From Poa pratensis (lineage: Eukaryota > Streptophyta > Magnoliopsida > Poales > Poaceae), in contig CAMZMU010000081.1 of the NCBI GenBank assembly GCA_947311845.1, positions 1,203,715 through 1,267,714 on the forward strand: 64,000 nucleotides of DNA, written 5' to 3'. The notes under the pieces are model-generated. The model searched no databases and was not told where the DNA came from. It worked only from the letters and a program-made list of their open reading frames with translations. Below are positions 34,191 to 46,100 of this stretch, in pieces (the first letter of the stretch is position 1; each line of letters begins with the position of its first letter). The position numbers and the translations under genes are program-made.

Positions 34191-35667
34191 CCACCCCCAC
34201 CCCTCTGGAAGCACCACACCACCTCACTCCCTCACCCCTCCCTCTCGATTCATCTGTGCACCGCGGGAGGCCGTGCACCGCCGCAGCCACTGCCGCCGTC
34301 AAGGTCGGTCATGGCCGCAGCGCCTTGCTCCCCCATTCTTCCCTCTCTGGCCTGCACTTGCTTCCCTCTGCTTCACCGCACTCACCGCACCCTTTTTCCC
34401 TTTGATCAGTGCCCAGACGCGGCCGTGGAACCTCGCCGGAGTTGCTGCCCGTGGCCGTGGAAGAGCGAGAGCGCGCCGCCGACGAACCAGCCCACCCCAG
34501 CAAGTGTAACTCGGCCAGAAGCTTCCACCTCACCACCGCCGTCGATCTGCATCATCTCCGCGACCTCCCGAGCCCTCTAGGTGAGAGATTCATCCACCTC
34601 GCCGTCGCCGGCGCGGCAGCGCCGCTCGTTTTAGGTCGCCGACGTTTGCCGTCGACGTGGGCAAACGTGGGCCGTTGGATCTAAATCCAACGGTTGCGTA
34701 CCGTTTCGTTTAGAAGTGAAAGAGAGAGAGAGACTGACGGGCGGGCCCCGCTCGTCAGGTTTTAAATCATTTCCCCGCGCGCGATGTGCCGCTGCCATGT
34801 AGGCCCCACCTGTCAGCCTTTTCAACATTATCCAGAGAGATTTAATTTCGAATTTAAATTCCTCTCTGAGAAGTCAGTACTGGTCCTGACTTTGAAATTC
34901 AATAACTTGAGAATTAGGAATCCAAATAAATCAAACTCAATTGTTCTGGAAAGCTTATGAAATTGTTTAACCAACACAATTGGTCTCATGTCATTTAATT
35001 AAATAGATAAAAAGTATTATTGAAAATGCTACAGAAGGTTTAAATTCTAAACTTGTTTGTTTCTGATGCTCTGTGAGTCCAAATAATTCCAAACCAATTT
35101 TGCTAGCTTAGTACTGCCTTGTGTTAGCTCCCCTAATTTTGGTAGAATTAATTAAGCAGTATTAATTGTTGACTTTAAGATAAACCCTTCTGGACTAAAA
35201 CAAACAAATATGTTTATTGGTTGACCCAAATGAGTTAGGACCAATTTTGTTAGCTCACATATAGCCATGTTTAGTTACCCCTAAAAGGGTTTAATTTTTG
35301 GAACAATAGAATTTAAATGGTAGCTAAAACTTGATTATTAAGCTACTGGATTCATCCAATGTGTAGGGAGTTTGGTAACTCCAAATGATCCAATTCAAAT
35401 TGGGTTGTCTTCTACACATCAGTAGCTTTCTATAGAATTTTAGTTTGTATTTTTGTGACCAACAAACTCAAGTTGTGGAATTAAACATGAATAACTAGTT
35501 TCTGCCATAATTTGGACTTAATTAAATAATGTTTAATTCAATTTATTTGAAAATCAAATTGTGTGGTTTGATGTGTGCAGTAGCTAATTGTGATGTTGAT
35601 GATGGTTATGTTGAGATGATTGCTTGTATAGCTTAGTGATTGTTTGCATTGTTTGTTTATTAATTAG

Positions 35668-35748
35668 ACGAGAACGTTGTCGGATATATCGAGGAAGGAG
35701 AGTTTGCTGAATTTGAAGAACAAGAGCAAGATCACTTTGCCAAGCAAG
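35668..35748 (+). other. Exon-like acidic coding segment inside the LTR
   Basis: Preceded by acceptor attaattag and followed by a GC-type donor CAAG/gcaagc. It is 81 bp, open, and encodes an acidic stretch containing EEGEFAEFEEQEQDHFAKQ. It is in frame with the segment ending CCCTCTAG/gtgaga at 34580 and with a third segment after cagac at 36855 (broken by indels here, open in the 3' LTR at 46824-46879). The copy in the 3' LTR is 45637-45717. Whether it is expressed is unknown. Confidence 0.35.
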
Positions 35749-37184
35749 GCAAGCTATTCTCTGAGCTTGCACTACCAACATATGCATCTACTTTCATAAC
35801 ATGTTTTACTCTCAAAGCAAGATTTATAAAACCCATTTCAAAAGTATATGGATATTATTTTGCCACCCTATGTAGTAGTTTATATAAAACTTTAGGATGG
35901 GAAAACAATGTTGTTTATTCAAAACTCCTTTGAAATTTCTTGTGAGTTTATGGAATGCCGAGATGTCGGTGTTGTATTGGAAAAGTGGAAAAATGGTGAT
36001 GTTTATGAAAAATGCACAGTGTCCTAGTACTATGGAAACCAATCCTACCCTGTGCGACCACATTTACCACATATGGGAAAAGGCTTAGTCATGTAGTTTG
36101 CTCTTATTAGTATGGGATACCTCATCGACGGAGATGACTCCGTTATGCATGAGGGGATGGTCCGAGGATCTACCCCCTGACCCGGGTCCTCACACAAGTT
36201 GGTGGGGAGGATAGAAGGTTCCACCATAAACCGCCGGACAAAACTATGAGTCCTCACACTTAGGGTTTCTGACGGGAAACCGGACTGGGTGTCGATGGAA
36301 AGTGTCATATGGGAAGGATCCTATACTAGCATGAGCAAATAAGAGGCTATGGCCGGCGGCTTACTTCGCATACACCTGGTATGGCGAGACGTGGCAGACA
36401 CGATGAGTTGCCGGATGGATGTGGGTTAAAAGCGTGCTACCTCTGCAGAGTGTTAAAACTATTCGAATAGCCGAGTCCTCGGATATGGACAATTGGGAGA
36501 CTGTCCTAAGACCTTGTGCAAGTTTTTAAAAACTTTGAGTTTTAAAAGAAAAATGAAGTGGAGATTGTTTCCTACACCTATACCAACGGATCGGTATGAG
36601 GTGGTTGGATGAAAGTGGACCATGACGGGCTATGGTCGGAAAAAGGAGAGTTTTGGAAAAACAGATGAAAATGGTGACTTCTTTAAAGATAGTTATAAAA
36701 CTCTTCTTACCTTTTTCAATAAAGATATAGAGATGTTTTAAATAAGAAAAGTTGTCAACTAAAATAAAACTGGTGCATACTCATGTTGGGGTAGTTTGCG
36801 AGTACATTCAAATGTACTCATATTGGTTTCGTCCCTGGCTATTGACCTAGCCAGACTACGAGGAGGACACTACGCCGAGCAGAGTATGGCGACTTCTACG
36901 CCAACTAAGGATCTCCACAAGTCAGCTGCCTGTCGGGTTGTCATCGTTAGAATATGATGTCTACTACGCCGTAGCTTCCGCTGATATATTGGTTTGGCCC
37001 ATGAAGGCACCTATGTAAGAACTTGGTCTAAATGACCATTTATGTAAGACTTTTATTCGGTACTGTAATGGATGTAAACTTTGGTATCCAATTCGGATTA
37101 TGTGCAACGACAGACTGATCACGGGATCGTTGTGTTAAGCATAATCGGGTATTTCGGACAGCTAGTCCGGGGTCCCCACAGACT

Positions 37185-37196
37185 TGGTATCAGAGC
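37185..37196 (+). promoter_or_regulatory. Primer-binding site (initiator tRNA-Met) of the inner chromovirus
   Basis: TGGTATCAGAGC, four bases inside the end of the 5' LTR. Confidence 0.92.
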
Positions 37197-37479
37197 CATC
37201 CTGACTTTAGGAAACCTTAGTTAGCATGGTCGTTTGTCAAATGTTACAAAAGATGATTTCTAAAAAGAAAGGAATGAAGTATTTTCGAAAATTGCTTATC
37301 TCCAATCCTCTTACTTATGCAAAATTTTACTCTCATTAAATGTTACATTTTCCTTGTATCCCTAAAATTTTGTACACCTCTCATTAAGCTTAAAATTTGA
37401 CTCACTTGTTGCCCTACTATATTAAAATTTTGATATACTTGTCACCTAACTAACTTAAAATTTTGCTTAAAAACTGTAG

Positions 37480-38340
37480 ATGGCACTCCATTGGACCGAG
37501 TTCGTTCAGCTGGAGAAGGACAGCAAGCTGACGTTTGAGAGGGACTTGTTCGAGTTGACCAAGCTGTTAGGTCGCCCCGCTCCAGAGTTTGAGGGAGCTC
37601 AGATTGATGTTCACGGTGTTGGAAGGCTGAGCTGGCTCATCAGATCGTCAGTTCGCAGGAACATCAAGTCTCCCAGTTCCAGGACGCTCATCTTCACCAC
37701 CAAGGAGGCCACCTGGGTTGACGGTCTCTGTACTGCTACACAGAGGATGCTAGCCCGACTTTGTGAGGAGCACAAGGCGGAGTTAGTAGACTCCCGTTTC
37801 CGGTTCTACGGGAGGCGCAACTGCGATGGACACCCTACTCCTTCACCTTACCACCCGATGTTTGGGAGCTACATCATGGACATGGAGATCTTACTTCAGT
37901 GCACTCAGGATGATCTGTTGCGCACTAGGATTCAGCTCCACTTCGACCGCGAGTCGCTCGTTGAGCTTCGCGAGAACGAGATGAAGCTGATGGTGGAGAA
38001 GGTTGCTCTTCTCAGGAAGAGGGCCCAGCTGAGGAAGACTATCGTGAAGCTCCGCACGAAGGTGGCAGAGCAGGACGGACTGATTGAGGATCTAGAGCAC
38101 CATACTGACGAGATGGAGGAGGAGGGCGAGGATCTCCGCAAGGAGAACGACGCTTTCCTCAGTGACGATGATGACTTCGTGGAGGAGATGGACTGTGAGG
38201 AGGAGGATGATGAGGAGGAGTTAGTTGACGAGGAGGAGGAGCCACTCGAGCCAGTTCTCGAGGACGAGGAGGAGGATCCCGAGGAGCCAGCCTACCAGTC
38301 AGATGCTGACGTGTTAGAGCTGGAGGTTCCACCTCAGTAG
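37480..38340 (+). CDS. Accessory ORF upstream of gag in the inner chromovirus, 286 aa
   Basis: An intact frame starting MALHWTEFVQLEKD about 300 bp after the primer site and ending about 300 bp before gag. Residues 22-120 contain LTKLLGRPAPEFEG, WLIRSSVRRNIKSP, MLARLCEEHKAE and FYGRRNCDGHP. These line up with LAQLVGIPPPIFRG, WLIETTIPARIDDP, AMARICGLYR and FGRHRMDGTP of the outer element's ORF. Residues 150-220 look like a coiled coil, and residues 228-275 are almost wholly Asp/Glu. It has no zinc knuckle, protease motif, signal peptide or membrane segment. An upstream ORF is known from other plant Gypsy groups such as Ogre, but I do not know a described family for this one. Its role is unknown. 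It is unbroken while the adjacent gag-pol is not. Confidence 0.8.
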   Translation: MALHWTEFVQLEKDSKLTFERDLFELTKLLGRPAPEFEGAQIDVHGVGRLSWLIRSSVRRNIKSPSSRTLIFTTKEATWVDGLCTATQRMLARLCEEHKAELVDSRFRFYGRRNCDGHPTPSPYHPMFGSYIMDMEILLQCTQDDLLRTRIQLHFDRESLVELRENEMKLMVEKVALLRKRAQLRKTIVKLRTKVAEQDGLIEDLEHHTDEMEEEGEDLRKENDAFLSDDDDFVEEMDCEEEDDEEELVDEEEEPLEPVLEDEEEDPEEPAYQSDADVLELEVPPQ

Positions 38341-38637
38341 GCGAGTGACTTGATCACTACCGCAGGATTAGGTTGACCCCTATAGCTAGTCGAGTAGTAG
38401 TAGTGGTTCTTTTGGAAACCAGATGTTATGTATCCTAGATGTAAGCTTGATGTTGTAAGCTTGATGTTGATGTGAACTCCTTGATGTATTGTTTGTGAAA
38501 TATAAGTATGTTTGTCTTGTTTAAATCTGTGTAAACTATTTTCATATAAATCTTAGATTAATCAACCACTTGAGAGATCGTCTTTTCCCTTAGTCGAACT
38601 TTTCTTGCCTTGTCTCTTATACCCGGTGTGCTTCAGG

Positions 38638-39770
38638 ATGCCACCCCGTCGCAGCAATGCGGAAGGATCAGGATCAGCACCACCACCACCGGACCCAACC
38701 CCCACCCAACTTCTCGCACTTATCATGGAGGAGCGTGAAAATGCCCGGCAAGAGCGCCAAGCTCATCTCGCTGCCTTACAACAACTCGCAGCCGCTTATA
38801 ACAACAACAAAACAACAACAACAATGGTGGTAACGGCAATGGCGATGGAAACCAGCGATCTACCTTGGGTGATTTTCAGAAGACCAACCCACCCACCTAC
38901 TCCAAGGGACTTCACCCACTAGAAGCCGATGATTGGCTTCGCACCATCGACAATAATCTGAAGTTGCTGCTGTGGGAGAAAATGAGAAAGTGTTGTATGC
39001 AACCCACTATCTCGCTGGACCTGCAAGAGCTTGGTGGGAAACTACCAAGACTCTCCAGCCAGCTGGTCATGTCATCAACTGGGCTGAGTTCCAGGAGAAG
39101 TTCCGCAAGAAGCATATTCCCAGTGGACTTATTGAGAGGAAGAAGGATGAGTTCCGCAAACTGAGGCAGGGAAGTAGAGATGTGGTCGGTTATCTTGAGG
39201 AGTTTACCGACTTATCTCGGTATGCTCCTGATGACACCGACAAGGAAGAGAAGAAGATGGAGCGTTTCATGAGTGGACTCATGATGAACTTCAGTGTGCT
39301 TTGGTTATCCATGACTTCCGTGATCTGGAGTCACTTGTGGACAAAGCCATCCAGCTGGAGACCAAGCGCAAGTCGATGTATGAAGGTCGCAAGAGGAGGA
39401 TGAATGCTCAGGAAGGCTCGAGCAGCCAGAAACCTCGTATCTTTCAGCAGAACACCAGGCCTGCCTATCGTCCACCCCAAGCTCCACGCCCAATTACCCT
39501 AACCGCCCAAACAACTTCAACCGCCCCAATGACAATAACCGTCCCGGAGGAAACTTCAACAACTTCACCCGCAATCCCAATGTGATCTGCTTTGAATGCG
39601 GCAACAAGGGTCACTACTCCAAAGAATGTCCCAATCCCAAGAGGAATGTCCAGCGCCCCAATGCGCCGGCACAGAACAATGGTCAAGGCCGCAATGGAAA
39701 TGGAAATGGCAAGAATGCCGCACCTCGCGGAAATGCTGCTGTTGCCAAGGGTCGTCTGCACCACATCAAT
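38638..39770 (+). pseudogene. gag of the inner chromovirus (frameshifted)
   Basis: Starts MPPRRSNAEGSGS, then an Asn stretch from AAC repeats where the frame changes (about 38,815). The continuation in other frames shows GLHPLEADDWLRTIDNNL, YLAGPARAWWETT, FQEKFRKKHIPSG, FRKLRQGSRDVVGYL and LSRYAPDDTD. It ends with the zinc knuckle CFECGNKGHYSKEC (CX2CX4HX4C) at about 39,588-39,630. The order is that of the outer element's gag, and the MPPRR start is shared. Four frame changes (about 38,815, 38,970, 39,290 and 39,500-39,590) prevent translation as one protein. Confidence 0.85.
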
Positions 39771-42700
39771 GCTGAAGAAGCTCAGGATGCTCCGGATGTT
39801 GTGCTGGGTACGTTCCTTGTCAACTCAGTACCTGCAACTGTTCTGTTTGATTCTGGTGCTACCCATTCATTTGTTACCCAAGAATTTGTTGCTAAGGGAG
39901 GTTTAGTTAAGAGCCTCTTACCCAAACCCATGGTCATCCAAATCCCAGAATCCACCGTAGAGACCAAGATGTTTTGCTCCGATGTACCCCTTGAGATCAA
40001 AGGAGAAAAGTTTCCAGTTAACTTAATTGTTCTGGGAACCCAAGGCATCGATGTTATACTCGGTATGAATTGGTTAGCCAAGTACCATGGTCGAATTGAC
40101 TGTGCCAGAAGAGCTGTATCCATCACCACCGACAAAGAAGTAGAAGTGGAGTATGTGTCTGAAACTAGTCAACCTCACCCAGGCTGCCATGAGAGCATAG
40201 CTCGACCCGCCCTAGATGAGATCCGTGTTGTTCATCTGTTCAAGGATGTTTTCCCAGAAGAATTGCCTGGTATGCCGCCAGATAGGGATATTGAGTTCAT
40301 AATTGAGCTTATCCCAGGAACATCCCCCATATCCCAAAAGCCTTATCGGATGAATCCGGAAGAACTGGTTGAGTTGAAGAAGCAGTTGGCTGATATGCTA
40401 AGCAAAGGTCTTGTCCGCCCAAGCGCTTCACCATGGGGATCACCCATTATTTGTGGACAAGAGAGACGGTACCACACGCCTGTGTGTGGATTATCGCAAG
40501 CTGAATGACGTGACCATTAAAAATAAGTACCCTCTTCCCAAGATCGAGGATCTGTTCGATCAAATGAACGGAGCCCGAGTCTTTTCAAAGATCGATCTTC
40601 GGACAGGATACCATCAGTTGAAGATCAGAGAGACAGATATTCCCAAGACCGCCTTCACCACTCGTTACGGTTGTTTGAATACACCGTGATGTCTTTTGGT
40701 CTGACCAATGCCCCAGCCTATTTCATGAATCTCATGAACAAGATTTTCATGGAGTACCTCGACAAGTTCGTGGTAGTTTTCCTTGATGACATCCTTATTT
40801 ATTCCAAGACCGAAGAAGAGCATGCTGAACACCTGCGTCTAGTTTTGGAGACCTCCGAGAGCACCAGCTGTATGCCAAGCTTAGCAAGTGTGAGTTTTGG
40901 CTCAGTGAAGTGGCATTTCTCGGACATATTGTATCGCTGGAGGAATTTCTGTTGACCCTGAGAAGATACAAGCCATTCTTGACTGGTTATCCCCAACCAA
41001 TGTTTTTGAAATCCGAAGCTTTCTCGGACTTGCCGGTTATTACCGCAAGTTCGTTGAAGGATTTTCCAGTATAGCCAAACCTCTGACCCAACTGTTGAAG
41101 AAGGACAAGAAATTTGAATGGACTCAGAAGTGTGAGGATAGTTTCCAAGAACTGAAGAAGAGACTAACCTCAGCCCCAATCCTGATCATGCCAGACGTCA
41201 CCCAGAGTTTCGACGTGTATTGCGATGCATCACGCCTCGGACTTGGTTGCGTTCTGATGCAAGAAGGCAAAGTTGTGTCGTATCTGTCCCGGCAGTTGCG
41301 ACCGCATGAAGAAATTACCCAACCCATGACTTGGAGTTAGCTGCTGTAGTCTTTGCTCTTAAGAAGTGGCGTCCCTATCTTGCGGGACATCGCTGCGAGG
41401 TCTATACAGATCACAAAAGCTTGAAGTATATTTTCACCCAGAAAGATCTGAACCTGCGACAGAGGAGATGGATGGAATTAATCAAGGATTATGATATTGG
41501 AATCCATTATCACCCCGGAAAGGCTAATGTAGTTGCCGATGCCCTTAGTCGCAAACCTTGCACCCTGAATGCCCTGATCCAAGCCGAACAGCCAGCCTTG
41601 TTCAAAGACTTCCAAGATTTTGGACTAGAGCTTGTTAGCCATGGTTATCTCGCCAATCTAGAGTTAACCCCAACCCTGATGGATCAAATCAAAGAAGCCC
41701 AAAAGGTCATGAAAGCATAGAGGGAATTAGGAAGAAAATTTCCCTCGGCAAAGCACCCGGTTTTACCGAAGATGCTGAAGGAGTGCTGAAATTCAATGAC
41801 CGTATCTGTGTGCCCAATGTCACGGAACTTAAGGAGTTAATCCTGAAGGAGGCCCATGAGACCCCTTATTCAATCCACCCCGGCGGAACCAAAATGTACC
41901 AAGACCTTCGAGAAAGATTTTGGTGGCATGGAATGAAGCGAGAGATTGGTTCATTCGTAGCCAAGTGTGATATCTGTCAGCGAGTCAAGGCTGAACATCA
42001 GCGACCCGCTGGATTGCTTCAACCTTTGAAAATTCCCGAGTGGAAGTGGGATGAGATTGGAATGGATTTTATTACCGGACTTCCAAGATCCAACCGAGGC
42101 CATGATTCAATCTGGGTCATCGTTGATCGACTGACCAAGGTTGCCCACTTTGTTCCTGTCAAGACCACTCATACCGGAGCTCAGTTAGCAGACCTGTATA
42201 TTTCCAGAATAGTGAGCCTGCATGGTGTGCCTAAGAAGATTGTATCTGATAGAGGCACGCAATTCACCTCAAGATTCTGGAAATCCCTTCATGAAGCCCT
42301 CGGAACCAAGTTAGCCTTTAGCACAGCTTATCATCCCCAGACCGATGGCCAGACTGAGCGAGTGAACCAGATATTGGAGGACATGCTTCGCGCATGTGTT
42401 CTATCCTATGGTTCCAAGTGGGAAGATTGTCTTCCGTTTGCAGAGTTCTCGTACAACAACAGTTATCAGTCTAGTCTGCAAATGGCCCCTTTTGAAGCCC
42501 TTTACGGCAAGAAGTGTCGTACACCCCTGAATTGGTCCGATACCGGAGAGAGCAAATTGTTCGGACCAGATACCCTCCGTGAAGCTGAAGAGCAAGTTCA
42601 GCTTATTCGTGAACGCCTCAAAACTGCCCAATCCCGTCAGAAGAGTTACGCTGACACCAAGCGCCGTGATCTCACTTTCAGTGTCGGAGATTATGTGTAT

Positions 42701-43119
42701 CTCCGAGTGACACCCCTCAAGGGAATGCAGCGTTTCCATGTCAAAGGAAATTAGCGCCAAGGTATATTGGACCCTTCAAGGTCATTGCTCGTCGAGGAGA
42801 AGTATCCTATCAGCTGGAGTTACCCCAGGAGTTAGGAGATTATCATGATGTCTTCCACATTTCCTTGCTCCGGAAGTGTCTTGAAGTTCCTGACCAGCCT
42901 GATGTTTTCAAAAACATCGACCACCTCTCCATCGACCTGAACCAAGACCTGACTTATCGTGAGAGACCCCTCAAAATTCTCGAAGAAGATGTTCGTGTTA
43001 CCCGAAGACGTGCGATCAAGTTTTACAAAGTCCAGTGGACTAACCACTCTGAAGAAGAAGCAACTTGGGAACGCGAAGATTATCTTAGAAGCGAATTCCC
43101 AGACCTCCTTAAAACCTAA
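39771..43119 (+). pseudogene. pol of the inner chromovirus: protease, RT, RNase H, integrase, chromodomain (frameshifted)
   Basis: Protease with VLFDSGATHSF (about 39,842) and DVILGMNWL; FPEELPGMPPDRD linker; reverse transcriptase with [20 protein letters not shown] and [11 protein letters not shown] (about 40,775); RNase H with [26 protein letters not shown] and ADALSR. A 324-codon integrase frame (41,783-42,754) has HPGGTKMY, CDICQRVKAEH, MDFITGLP, SDRGTQFTS and ERVNQILEDM. The C-terminal frame ends at 43119 with a chromodomain around KVQWTNHSEEEATWE. Frame changes fall near 40,440, 40,680, 40,850, 40,950, 41,335, 41,715 and 42,752. Some sit at short homopolymers or dinucleotides. Every catalytic residue I can see is kept, so the coding loss is recent or artefactual. 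Confidence 0.92.
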
Positions 43120-43149
43120 GCCTAGCAAATCTCGGGACGAGATTTATTT

Positions 43150-43164
43150 TAAGGGGGGAAGGAT
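43150..43164 (+). promoter_or_regulatory. Polypurine tract of the inner chromovirus
   Basis: taaggggggaaggat directly before the 3' LTR. Confidence 0.85.
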
Positions 43165-46100
43165 TGTAACATCCCAAAATTATTATCAGGATTATATTCC
43201 AAAAATGAGAGCCAACAAAAACTTTTGTTGTTTATTGTATGTTAATTGCTTTTGTTACTTGAGATGTTGTTCTTGCTGTTTGTGTGAGTGTTTGCTCTAG
43301 TGAACACTAGTAAGAAAGAAAGAAACAAAATATAAAATCAAAGCAAGAAAAATAAAAGTGACAAGTTGTCACATGAAAATCTCAAGTGACAAACTCAATT
43401 ATTTCAAACCAAAGTCAGTGGAGTTGTAATGTAAACACTCCCCATTTTGTTCCTACCACTTTCCCCTCTCAAATATTATTTTTGAACTAGTTTTGAAATT
43501 CTAAAATAAAAACAAATTGAAATAAATTAAAATAACATAAACAAAGTACTATAAAAGAAAATGTTTCAAAACATTTTATTATTTTATGCCAATTTTTGTG
43601 GAGCTTCTGTACATTATGGGAAGGCCCCACAAATTTTTGCAAATTTTTCTAAAATGTTTAAATGCCCTAATTAAATCCTAGAAAACCTTCTGGATTTAAC
43701 AGAAGGACTAAAACAGAAATAAAAAAAGAAAGCAGAGAGGAGGCAGGGGGTTTTCTGCAAAAACGTCATCCCCTACCTCTCTCCCTCGCCCCGACGTGCC
43801 GCCGTGTCGCCGTGCTGCGCATCGCCGTTTCCGAGCCGCCCAGGCCCCCCTGCGCGCGCGCCCGGTGCCTCTGCTGCCTCTGCGTGCAGGAGAGAGCACT
43901 CGAGCCCCTCCCCGCGCCATTACGCCGCCCTTTCCCCGATGCCTCGCCGTGGCACCCGCGTCGCCGGCCAAATTGGCCCAGCTCTCTGCGCCTCGACACG
44001 CACGACTTGGCCGAGCCCTTCTAGAACGTGTCCGGACCCCGCTCGACACCGCGCGTCCACGTCCCTCGCACCACCGCCGTGGAATTGATCCACTCCCGTG
44101 CGCCATGGACGTCGCCGTGTGCGCCTCGTCCACGAACGCCGGCCCCTGCCCTATAAAACCACCCCCGCACCCCTCTGGAAGCACCACACCACCTCACTCC
44201 CTCACCCCTCCCTCTCGATTCATCTGTGCACCGCGGGAGGCCGTGCACCGCCGCAGCCACTGCCGCCGTCAAGGTCGGTCATGGCCGCAGCGCCTTGCTC
44301 CCCCATTCTTCCCTCTCTGGCCTGCACTTGCTTCCCTCTGCTTCACCGCACTCACCGCACCCTTTTTCCCTTTGATCAGTGCCCAGACGCGGCCGTGGAA
44401 CCTCGCCGGAGTTGCTGCCCGTGGCCGTGGAAGAGCGAGAGCGCGCCGCCGACGAACCAGCCCACCCCAGCAAGTGTAACTCGGCCAGAAGCTTCCACCT
44501 CACCACCGCCGTCGATCTGCATCATCTCCGCGACCTCCCGAGCCCTCTAGGTGAGAGATTCATCCACCTCGCCGTCGCCGGCGCGGCAGCGCCGCTCGTT
44601 TTAGGTCGCCGACGTTTGCCGTCGACGTGGGCAAACGTGGGCCGTTGGATCTAAATCCAACGGTTGCGTACCGTTTCGTTTAGAAGTGAAAAGAGAGAGA
44701 GACTGACGGGCGGGCCCCGCTCGTCAGGTTTTAAATCATTTCCCCGCGCGCGATGTGCCGCTGCCATGTAGGCCCCACCTGTCAGCCTTTTCAACATTAT
44801 CCAGAGAGATTTAATTTCGAATTTAAATTCCTCTCTGAGAAGTCAGTACTGGTCCTGACTTTGAAATTCAATAACTTGAGAATTAGGAATCCAAATAAAT
44901 CAAACTCAATTGTTCTGGAAAGCTTATGAAATTGTTTAACCAACACAATTGGTCTCATGTCATTTAATTAAATAGATAAAAAGTATTATTGAAAATGCTA
45001 CAGAAGGTTTAAATTCTAAACTTGTTTGTTTCTGATGCTCTGTGAGTCCAAATAATTCCAAACCAATTTTGCTAGCTTAGTACTGCCTTGTGTTAGCTCC
45101 CCTAATTTTGGTAGAATTAATTAAGCAGTATTAATTGTTGACTTCAAGATAAACCCTTCTGGACTAAAACAAACAAATATGTTTATTGGTTGACCCAAAT
45201 GAGTTAGGACCAATTTTTTAGCTCACATATAGCCATGTTAGTTACCCCTAAAAGGGTTTAATTTTTGGAACAATAGAATTTAAATGGTAGCTAAAACTTG
45301 ATTATTAAGCTACTGAATTCAGTCCAATGTGTAGGGAGTTTGGTAACTCCAATTGATCCAATTCAAATTGGGTTGTCTTCTACACATCAGTAGCTTTCTA
45401 TAGAAATTTAGTTTGTATTTTTGTGACCAACAAAACTCAAGTTGTGGATTTAAACATGAATAACTAGTTTCTGCCATAATTTGGACTTAATTAAATAATG
45501 TTTAATTCAACTTATTTGAAAATCAAATTGTGTGGTTTGATGTGTGCAGTAGCTAATTGTGATGTTGATGATGGTTATGTTGAGATGATTGCTTGTATAG
45601 CTTAGTGATTGTTTGCATTGTTTGTTTATTAATTAGACGAGAACGTTGTCGGATATATCGAGGAAGGAGAGTTTGCTGAATTTGAAGAACAAGAGCAAGA
45701 TCACTTTGCCAAGCAAGGCAAGCTATTCTCTGAGCTTGCACTACCAACATATGCATCTACTTTCATAACATGTTTTACTCTCAAAGCAAGATTTATAAAA
45801 CCCATTTCAAAAGTATATGGATATTATTTTGCCACCCTATGTAGTAGTTTATATAAAACTTTAGGATGGGAAAACAATGTTGTTTATTCAAAACTCCTTT
45901 GAAATTTCTTGTGAGTTTATGGAATGCCGAGATGTCGGTGTTGTATTGGAAAAGTGGAAAAGTGGTGATGTTTATGAAAAATGCACAGTGTCCTAGTACT
46001 ATGGCGACCAATCTTACCCTGTGCGACCACATTTACCACATATGGGAAAAGGCTTAGTCATGTAGTTTGCTCTTATTAGTATGGGATACCTCATCGACGG

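Larger units (their letters stand above)
33193..37180 (+). repeat. 5' LTR of the inner chromovirus
   Basis: TGTAACATCCCAAAA ... GGGTCCCCACA style ends (TG...CA), 3,988 bp. It contains a GC-rich promoter-proximal block (33,800-34,650) and long AT-rich parts. Frames in the GC-rich block are open in several directions and are mostly compositional. Confidence 0.95.

Noticed and set aside
33825..34828. Frames of 90-250 codons in the GC-rich part of the inner LTR, repeated at 43,796-44,654
   Set aside because: They lie within LTRs, are open in several directions and carry no motif. Only the exon-like acidic chain was kept as a hypothesis.
37185..37196. tRNA-like match (TGGTATCAGAGC), also at 55041-55052
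   Set aside because: These are primer-binding sites next to LTR ends; no cloverleaf or flanking tRNA sequence is present.
39771..43119. Programmed frameshifting as an explanation for the pol frame changes
   Set aside because: There are too many, in both directions, at sites without a common slippery sequence. Decay or assembly error is simpler.
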